64,000 bases of DNA, from NCBI RefSeq assembly GCF_024158745.1, contig NZ_JAMZAW010000012.1, forward strand, positions 62,001 to 126,000, read 5' to 3'. Shown here one piece after another: positions 58,369-64,000 of the stretch. Below the pieces are notes generated by a model, which did not search any database, had not been told where the DNA came from, and was given only the letters and a program-made list of their open reading frames with translations. The stretch comes from Paenibacillus tyrphae. Its GTDB lineage: Bacteria; Bacillota; Bacilli; Paenibacillales; NBRC-103111. The first letter of the stretch is position 1. The number at the start of each line of letters is the position of its first letter. Position numbers and translations under genes: made by a program.

Positions 58369-60408
58369 ATGGCCCGTGATTTGCCTATAGGCAACGGCAA
58401 CGTGCTTATTAATTTTGACGTCCATTACAATGTTCGTGATATTTATTTCCCTTATGTCGGTCAGGAGAATCAAGCGCTGGATCATTTATCGCATTTTGGC
58501 GTGTGGACGGCGGAAGATTTTTTCTGGATCGACCACCCGGAGCTGAAGAAGCAGTCCGGCTATTTGAACGATACCCTGATTACGAACGTCGTCTGTACGC
58601 ACGAACGGCTCGGCCTCAAGCTGCAGCTTCGTGACGGCGTGGACGTACAGGAGAATGTCTTTATCCGCAAGGTGGTCGTGGAAAACGACTGGGACCGGGA
58701 ACGCGAGGTGAAGCTGTACTTCCATCTGGATCTGCATTTGTACGGCAACGGCGTGGGCGATACGGCATACTACGACCCGGAATTGAGATCGCTTGTATTT
58801 TACAAGGGGCACCGGTACTTGTCGTTGTCGGGCCGGGGGCCAGATCAGAAGGAGGCGGGAGTGACTTCGTATGCGACCGGGCAAAAGGAAATGAACCGGC
58901 TCGAAGGGACTTGGCGGGATGCGGAAGACGGACGGCTCGGCGGCAATCCGATTGCACAAGGGTCGGTTGACGGAACGGTCGAGCTGGCCTTGCGGGTACC
59001 GGCCAAGGGTGCAAAGGAAGCCTGGTTCTGGATTTGCTTCGCCCGGGCAGATCAGGAGATCCGCAAGCTGGAGCGCACGGTCCGTTCGGCTACGCCGCAA
59101 GCGCTGCTGCAGCGCACGTACAACTACTGGGGGCAATGGCTCGGACAGGATCGGCACGATTTGAAGCTGCTTGAGCCGGACATCGCTTCCTTTTACAAGC
59201 GCAGCCTGCTCGTGGTCCGCACGAATACGGACAACCGGGGGGCCATCTTGGCTGCCAACGATTCAGACATTTTGAAGTTTGCGCGCGATACGTATTCGTA
59301 TATGTGGCCGCGGGACGGCGCGCTAATCGCGCATGCGCTTGACCGAAGCGGATACCATGCGCTGACGAAACGATTTTTCCAGTTTTGCAAGCGGGGCTTG
59401 TCGGAGGACGGCTATTTGCTCCACAAGTACAACCCCGACGGCTCCGTCGGTTCGAGCTGGCACCCGTGGGTCAATGCCCACGGCGAGAAGCAGCTTGCCA
59501 TCCAGGAGGACGAGACGGCGCTTGTACTGTTCGCGCTGTGGCATCACCATCGTCAGGCCCGGACGCTGGATGAAGCGCGCGACGACTACGACAACCTCGT
59601 CCTGCCTGCGGCCGATTTCATGGCGCGTTATACCGACGCTTCCGGATTGCCGCTGCCTTCGCACGACCTGTGGGAGGAACGCTACGGCGTGCATTTGTTC
59701 ACGGTCGCGAGCGTCTATGCGGGGCTGCTTGCCGCTGCGGGCTTCGCCGAGCATTTCGGGGACAAGCTGAGGGCGATGCATTACCGGGATAAGGCGGGCA
59801 GCGTGAAGCAGGCGGTCGAGCACTCGCTTTATTCCGAGCAGGAGCAGCGGTTTATCCGTTCGCTCTATTGGAATGACGAGAAGCAGGCGTACGAGCCGGA
59901 TTTAACGCTGGATGCGAGCATGTACGCGATATTCGACTTCGGAATGTTTCCGCCGGACGACCCGCGGGTCGTTTCTACCATGAAAGCAATCCGCCAGCAG
60001 CTCTGGGTGCAGACGGAAGTGGGCGGGCTTGCCCGGTATTCCAACGATTATTATCATCAGGTGACGAAGGATGTCGGCAAGGTGCCCGGCAACCCGTGGT
60101 TTATTTGCACGCTCTGGTATGCGGAATATGTGATTGCCGCGGCGAAGAGCGAAGAAGAGCTGAAGGAGGCGGCCGATCTGCTGCGATGGACGATGAGTCA
60201 TGCGCTGCCTTCGGGGATTTTGGCCGAACAGGTGCATCCGTTCAGCGGCGAGCCGATGTCCGTTTCGCCGCTGACCTGGTCCCATGCGACGTTCGTCAAG
60301 GTGGTGCAGGAATATTTGGCGAAGCTGAAGCTGTTCCGGCACCAGGAACGGGGCCGCGAGGATCAGAGTGACGCGAAGCTGCTTCATGCGGCGGGTGAGA
60401 AGCGATGA
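58369..60408 (+). CDS. glycoside hydrolase family 15 glucoamylase-like enzyme
   Basis: The 679-residue product has an N-terminal beta-sandwich domain (about 1-270) and an (alpha/alpha)6 barrel. Catalytic glutamates are in SHDLWEERYGVH (Glu437 as acid candidate) and GILAEQVHP (Glu620 as base). Other family features include DTYSYMWPRDGALIAHALDRSG and NPWFICTLWYAEY. No signal peptide is present, so the enzyme is cytoplasmic. It probably releases glucose (or trehalose-type sugars) from oligosaccharides. ATG at 58369 lies 4 bases ahead of the following gene's coupling pattern; stop overlaps that gene (ATGA). Confidence 0.9.
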   Translation: MARDLPIGNGNVLINFDVHYNVRDIYFPYVGQENQALDHLSHFGVWTAEDFFWIDHPELKKQSGYLNDTLITNVVCTHERLGLKLQLRDGVDVQENVFIRKVVVENDWDREREVKLYFHLDLHLYGNGVGDTAYYDPELRSLVFYKGHRYLSLSGRGPDQKEAGVTSYATGQKEMNRLEGTWRDAEDGRLGGNPIAQGSVDGTVELALRVPAKGAKEAWFWICFARADQEIRKLERTVRSATPQALLQRTYNYWGQWLGQDRHDLKLLEPDIASFYKRSLLVVRTNTDNRGAILAANDSDILKFARDTYSYMWPRDGALIAHALDRSGYHALTKRFFQFCKRGLSEDGYLLHKYNPDGSVGSSWHPWVNAHGEKQLAIQEDETALVLFALWHHHRQARTLDEARDDYDNLVLPAADFMARYTDASGLPLPSHDLWEERYGVHLFTVASVYAGLLAAAGFAEHFGDKLRAMHYRDKAGSVKQAVEHSLYSEQEQRFIRSLYWNDEKQAYEPDLTLDASMYAIFDFGMFPPDDPRVVSTMKAIRQQLWVQTEVGGLARYSNDYYHQVTKDVGKVPGNPWFICTLWYAEYVIAAAKSEEELKEAADLLRWTMSHALPSGILAEQVHPFSGEPMSVSPLTWSHATFVKVVQEYLAKLKLFRHQERGREDQSDAKLLHAAGEKR

Positions 60409-61622
60409 AGGCGGTGCGCGTAACCGGTCTGGCACCAGCGGGCGGAACGGGGGCCGGGGCGGCGTCGCCGAAGCTGGAGCTGGTTGAGGTCGAGCGTCCC
60501 GTACAGCAGACGAAGACGGACGTGCTTGTCCGCGTGCTCTGCATCGGCCTTGATGGGACGGACCGCGAGATCATGAGCGAAAAGTACGGCGTGCCGCCGG
60601 CTGGCGAAACGTCGCTGACGATCGGGCACGAATCGCTCGGCGTCGTGGAAGAGGCGGCTCCGGCCACGGGCTTCGCGCCGGGAGACGCGGTCTGCGCCTT
60701 GGTGCGCAGGCCGTGCGCGGAGCCGGGATGCGTCAACTGCCGCAACGGGCAGCAGGATTTCTGCGAAACGGGGCAGTATACGGAACGCGGCATCCGTGGC
60801 GCGCATGGGTATTTGTCTGACTATTATGTCGAGGATGCGAGATATTTGGTCAAGGTGCCCGCGGGAAGTCTCGCCTACGGGATCTTGGCCGAGCCGCAGA
60901 GCATTGTCGAGAAGGTGTGGAACGAGGTGCAGCGCATTCAGCAGCGGCTCGTCTGGCAGCCGAGGACGGCTGTAGTGCTCGGCTCGGGACCGCTTGGGCT
61001 GCTCGCTGCGCTAACGTGCCGGTGTCTGGGCCTGGATACTGTGGTATGGTCCAAGTCGCCGGACGATTCGATCGGGGCCGAACTGGTGCGGGCCTGCGGA
61101 GCGATGTACGCGCGGGCGGAAGACGAAGCGGCCGCCCCGGCGGGCTCCGGGGGCACTCCCGCCGAATCCCCGCTGGGGGCGTTCCTGCAACGAAACGGCC
61201 GGCGCGCGGACCTCATCTTCGAATGCACGGGCTACAGCCCGCTCGCGTTTGACGCGATGGCCGCCTTGGGGCCGAACGGTGTGCTGGCGCTCCTCGGCGT
61301 AACCCCGGGCAACCGGAGCATCCGGATTTCCTCCGACCAGATTAACCAGGAGCTGGTGCTGGAGAACAAATGCGTACTCGGCTCGGTGAACGCGTCGCGC
61401 AAGGACTTTGAAACCGGGCTGTACCGGTTGAAGCAGATGGAAGCCCGTTTTCCCGGCCTGCTGGGCAGATTGATGACCGACCGGCTGACGCTACAGCAGG
61501 TGCCGCAGCTGGATTTCGGCCGGATCACCGTCAAAGCTGTGGTCGATCTTGTGCCGCGGGAGCAATGGGCCGGACTGGTCCGGCACGAAGCGAACGAGGT
61601 GGCGTACAGCTTCTCGGTGTAA
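60405..61622 (+). CDS. zinc-dependent glucose 1-dehydrogenase-like
   Basis: The 405-residue medium-chain dehydrogenase has GHESLGVVEEAA, a Cys cluster CAEPGCVNCRNGQQDFC for structural zinc, GAHGYLSDYYVEDARYLVKVP and the NAD(P) motif VVLGSGPLGLLAALTCRCLGL. The LAEPQSIVEKVW segment is the glucose dehydrogenase signature of this type. It oxidises glucose to gluconolactone. Its ATG overlaps the GH15 stop (ATGA), so the substrate is probably the glucose released by that enzyme. Good length and no lost residues. Confidence 0.88.
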   Translation: MKAVRVTGLAPAGGTGAGAASPKLELVEVERPVQQTKTDVLVRVLCIGLDGTDREIMSEKYGVPPAGETSLTIGHESLGVVEEAAPATGFAPGDAVCALVRRPCAEPGCVNCRNGQQDFCETGQYTERGIRGAHGYLSDYYVEDARYLVKVPAGSLAYGILAEPQSIVEKVWNEVQRIQQRLVWQPRTAVVLGSGPLGLLAALTCRCLGLDTVVWSKSPDDSIGAELVRACGAMYARAEDEAAAPAGSGGTPAESPLGAFLQRNGRRADLIFECTGYSPLAFDAMAALGPNGVLALLGVTPGNRSIRISSDQINQELVLENKCVLGSVNASRKDFETGLYRLKQMEARFPGLLGRLMTDRLTLQQVPQLDFGRITVKAVVDLVPREQWAGLVRHEANEVAYSFSV

Positions 61623-61646
61623 GGCAGCGTTTTTATAAGATGCGTA

Positions 61647-61701
61647 AAAAATAAGCGGGCAGCGCTTTCGAATGTGAAAGCGGCTGTCCGCTTATTTTTG
61701 T
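61647..61701. terminator. strong bidirectional terminator
   Basis: AAAAATAAGCGG pairs with CCGCTTATTTTT, with inner CAG/CTG and GCTTTC/GAAAGC pairs. Runs of A and T flank both sides. Confidence 0.92.
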
Positions 61702-62201
61702 TTGGGATCACGGCGAGCAATGACGAAGCTTGTCAGCATAACCAAACATACGACTGCCCCGACCGCTCCTGCAACCGTCAAGCTCCATGGCGCTGACGGG
61801 GAGCCCTTGGGCGTAAAGGATGCCGGGGGAAAAGACGCCGTATCCCCGTTTCCCAGCTCCCACAGCGCCGTTCGGCCGCAGAGGTGCGCAGTCAGCACTC
61901 CGTTTTTCTGGGCGGCGTAGACGAGATACGCCTCGCCTTGCTGCACCGTCATCCACATGGTGCTTACCTGCACGTCGATTTTTCCGGAAGCGACGCCCTT
62001 CCAGGCTTCTGTCACCTCGAACGTCGTTGCTCCGTTTTTTCGCTCGCCAACGGCTTTGCCATGAAATACAACTGTGCTGCGGGCGAATTCCTCATTGACG
62101 GACGGTTGTCTGGCACAGGATAGCGCGTTTGCCTCTCCTGCAGGCCATATCAGCCCGAAGACCCAGATCAGAAGCAAGGCTGCCGGGAAATAGCGTCTCA
62201 T
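61692..62201 (-). CDS. secreted TIMP-like protein with C-terminal membrane helix
   Basis: The 169-residue product has a signal peptide (AALLLIWVFGLIWPAGEANALSCA), a domain with SCARQPSVNEEFARSTVVFHGKAVG and EVTEAWKGVASGKIDVQV (the tissue-inhibitor-like fold of small bacterial surface proteins, with Cys pairs) and a final helix (VAGAVGAVVCLVMLTSFVIA) with basic tail. It is membrane-bound outside the cell. Function unknown. Confidence 0.75.
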   Translation of the reverse strand: MRRYFPAALLLIWVFGLIWPAGEANALSCARQPSVNEEFARSTVVFHGKAVGERKNGATTFEVTEAWKGVASGKIDVQVSTMWMTVQQGEAYLVYAAQKNGVLTAHLCGRTALWELGNGDTASFPPASFTPKGSPSAPWSLTVAGAVGAVVCLVMLTSFVIARRDPKQK

Positions 62202-62278
62202 CAGGAATATAGTTCTCCTTTCCGCTCGGGTGTTGGAGTCTTCCTCCCCTCAAGACGCGCCGGTCCGCCCAAAAGTTG

Positions 62279-63142
62279 CTAGCCTCCGCAGTCGTACGGA
62301 TTGACCTGCTGATGGTGACGGTATTCGGAAGGCGAGCGCCCGTAATATTTTTTGAACTGCTTGGAGAAGTACAGCGCATCGCCGAAGCCGACGGAGGAGG
62401 CGACCTGCTCGATCGTCAGCGGCCCCTGAAGCAGCAGCTTCGCGCGCTCCATGCGGATTTTCAGCAAAAACTGCATGGGCGACAGACCGGTGTGCTGCTT
62501 GAACATTTTTGACAGGTGCGTCCGGTGGTACCCGAGCGTCTGAGCCATCTGCTCGATGGAGATCGGCTGGTAATACTGCAGCGTCAACCACCGAATCGCC
62601 TGTTCCACCTGCTGCTGAATGACGGAGCCTTCCTCTTTCGGCACCTCCTCGCGCATCCGGTCCTGTGCGTATTCGCCGAGCAAGAGGCGCAAGTAGCCGC
62701 CCGCTTGCATATCACAGCCGGGTTTGGAGAGCTGCAGCGTTTTTTCCAATTGATAATAAAGCGCTATTAATCGGCGCAGCCGGTCGGAGGAAATCACCGG
62801 TTTATCCGGGGAGATGCCGGCCTTGCCTAAAAACTCGTCCGCCCGTTCGCCCTTGAAGCCGACCCAGCGGTACGCCCACGGCTCCGAGGCATCCGAAACG
62901 TAGGTGACCAGCTCGCCGGGAAAAATAAAGAAGCTGCTGCCTCGCTCCAGACGGTAATCCCGATGCACGCAGCGAAAACTGCCCCGGCCCGAAACGACCG
63001 TATGCACCAAATGATAGTCCAGCACCTGCGGTCCGACCTTGTGCTGCGCTGCGGTCTGGGCGTGGCCTGCGAACAGCACGGTCAGCTCGCCTTTGCCGGG
63101 GTGAGGATTGAACGCCGCCTCGTGATAGACATGAGCTATGAT
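62279..63142 (-). CDS. AraC family regulator with cupin sensor, unusual start
   Basis: The protein has a cupin ligand domain (HKVGPQVLDYHLVHTVVSGRGSF...RGSSFFIFPGELVTYV) and a double HTH (PISIEQMAQTLGYHRTHLSKMFKQHTGLSPMQFL, IEQVASSVGFGDALYFSKQFKKYYGRSP). The annotated GTG at 63079 would cut the front of the cupin. Upstream, GGAGGTG sits 6 bases before an in-frame ATC (63142-63140) with ATA next; from there VYHEAAFNPHPGKGELTVLFAGHAQT extends naturally. The start is therefore placed at the non-AUG codon. It may control the GH4 glycosidase gene just beyond bdbC. Without it the protein is 266 residues. Confidence 0.8.
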   Translation of the reverse strand: MIAHVYHEAAFNPHPGKGELTVLFAGHAQTAAQHKVGPQVLDYHLVHTVVSGRGSFRCVHRDYRLERGSSFFIFPGELVTYVSDASEPWAYRWVGFKGERADEFLGKAGISPDKPVISSDRLRRLIALYYQLEKTLQLSKPGCDMQAGGYLRLLLGEYAQDRMREEVPKEEGSVIQQQVEQAIRWLTLQYYQPISIEQMAQTLGYHRTHLSKMFKQHTGLSPMQFLLKIRMERAKLLLQGPLTIEQVASSVGFGDALYFSKQFKKYYGRSPSEYRHHQQVNPYDCGG

Positions 63143-63200
63143 GGTACACCTCCGTCAGTTTTGATATGATGTAGACAAGAAAGAAGGGAGAGATTGACGA

Positions 63201-63629
63201 ATGAATTGGAAGCAGACCATCCGGGAGAACGGGCACCATCTGTCATGGGTTGTGGCGCTCACGGCTACGCTGGGGAGCCTGTATTTTTCGGAGATTATGA
63301 TGTTTGCCCCATGCAAGCTGTGCTGGTACCAGCGCATCCTGATGTATCCACTCGTGATTATACTGGGCATCGCAGCCGTGCGCAAGGAACGACATATGTA
63401 CCTGTATGTTCTGCCAATGTCCATTTGGGGCGGGGGCATTTCGCTATACCATTACCTCATGCAGAAGACCGACTGGTTCAAGACCGGAGCAGCGGCGTGC
63501 GGCCCGGTTCCATGCGACTTGGACTATATCGATTGGTTCGGGTTCGTCACGATTCCGTTCCTGGCGCTGGTCGCATTCGCGCTGATTACGGTTCTGCAAA
63601 TTTTGATGTGGGTGGCTGAAAAGAAATAA
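63201..63629 (+). CDS. bdbC: disulfide oxidoreductase BdbC (DsbB family)
   Basis: The 142-residue membrane protein has four helices and two cysteine pairs: Cys38-Cys41 (CKLC) and Cys100-Cys105 (CGPVPC). It reoxidises the partner thiol oxidase BdbD and passes electrons to quinone. GGGAGAG precedes the ATG. No bdbD gene lies adjacent in view. The start CW at 41-42 matches the family. Confidence 0.92.
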   Translation: MNWKQTIRENGHHLSWVVALTATLGSLYFSEIMMFAPCKLCWYQRILMYPLVIILGIAAVRKERHMYLYVLPMSIWGGGISLYHYLMQKTDWFKTGAAACGPVPCDLDYIDWFGFVTIPFLALVAFALITVLQILMWVAEKK

Positions 63630-63747
63630 GACGCACTACATTTCTCCATACGAAAGTGGTTTGTGTCCATATGCATTCCCAGCGAAGCGGAGTATAGTCA
63701 AAGCAGGTAAGACATTGACGTTTCCACAAGCGGGGAGGCAAAAGAAG

Positions 63748-64000
63748 ATGGCAAAGATTACTTTTCTTGGAGCAGGCAGTACCGTATTCGCCAAAAACGT
63801 GCTCGGCGACGTCATGCTCACGCCGGCGCTGCAGGAGTTCGAGCTGGCATTGTTCGACATCGACTTGGAGCGGCTGAAGGATTCCGAGAACATGCTGAAC
63901 AATCTGAAAATCTCGCTCGGCAGCGGCTGCACAGTGAAAGCGTATACGGACCGGAAGGAAGCGCTGCGCGGCGCGAAATATGTCGTGAACGCCATCCAGG
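63748..64000 (+). CDS. GH4 family glycosidase, probable alpha-galactosidase/6-phospho type (cut by window end)
   Basis: The first 84 residues are MAKITFLGAGSTVFAKNVLG, VMLTPALQEFELALFDID and ALRGAKYVVNAIQ. This is the NAD-binding start of GH4 enzymes (MelA alpha-galactosidases read MAKITFLGAGSTVFAKN). GH4 enzymes need NAD+ and Mn2+. GGGGAGG lies ahead of the ATG. The AraC regulator gene upstream may control it. Confidence 0.88.
   Translation, partial: MAKITFLGAGSTVFAKNVLGDVMLTPALQEFELALFDIDLERLKDSENMLNNLKISLGSGCTVKAYTDRKEALRGAKYVVNAIQ

Noticed and set aside
1-64000. CRISPR array, tRNA or rRNA gene
   Set aside because: No regularly spaced direct repeats, cloverleaf or conserved rRNA wording were noticed on reading.

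Overview
The window reads as chromosome of a spore-forming, facultatively anaerobic Gram-positive bacterium, most likely of the Paenibacillaceae (Paenibacillus or a close relative). The grounds are an alpha/beta-type spore protein, strong GGAGG-type ribosome binding sites, TTG and GTG starts, a LytR-CpsA-Psr protein, a YtxG/YtxH-like pair, an AgrB-type quorum-sensing processor, and a GC content that looks moderately high except in one AT-rich island. No rRNA, tRNA, CRISPR array or intact insertion sequence was seen.

Layout, left to right. 1-2 kb: end of an exopolysaccharide operon (glycosyltransferase, then acyltransferase cut by the window edge). 2.4-4.3 kb: a small secreted protein, then a radical-SAM gene diverging from a spore-protein gene across a promoter that carries LexA-like boxes. 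4.5-11 kb: an anaerobic fermentation operon (hemerythrin, small zinc-ribbon-like protein, AdhE, PflB, PflA) headed by an Fnr-type site. 11-14.3 kb: secreted discoidin/metalloprotease protein and an HD-GYP protein. 14.3-16.6 kb: GntR regulator with a CynX-like MFS exporter. 16.7-23.3 kb: multidrug efflux cluster (two MarR regulators, EmrA-like adaptor, 14-TM MFS pump, lipoprotein adaptor, secreted repeat protein). 23.4-27.4 kb: 2-hydroxyacid dehydrogenase, YciI, DeoR regulator and ROK sugar kinase. 27.4-31.3 kb: a possible small RNA and an operon of UgtP-like glycosyltransferase, MFS transporter and polysaccharide deacetylase. 31.5-38 kb: azoreductase, TPR protein, thiamine genes (tenI, thiO, thiD), a HepT-like protein and a frameshifted GyrI-like gene. 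38-46 kb: Fe-S-type HTH regulator, DUF2339 membrane protein, LCP protein, lipoprotein with a two-component system, small flavoprotein. 46.0-46.6 kb: an intergenic region filled with degenerate short repeats. 46.6-51.8 kb: KDPG aldolase, selD-mnmH, ytxGH-like genes and a phosphodiester glycosidase-domain protein. 51.8-54.6 kb: AT-rich island with a minimal agr-like operon (kinase-less AgrC-like sensor, AgrB, cysteine-free AgrD) and a decayed second sensor. 54.7-58.2 kb: methyltransferase with an XRE-TPR regulator, an XRE-LytTR fusion regulator and an unknown protein. 58.3-64 kb: GH15 glucoamylase-type enzyme with glucose dehydrogenase, a secreted protein, an AraC regulator, BdbC and the start of a GH4 glycosidase.

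The most unusual features are the agr-like island, which has a peptide and processor but no kinase or response regulator in view and lies near an XRE-LytTR protein that could be a one-component output, and the radical-SAM gene whose predicted promoter has a perfect LexA-type box in its spacer. The fermentation operon is notable for beginning with a hemerythrin gene under a textbook Fnr-type promoter.
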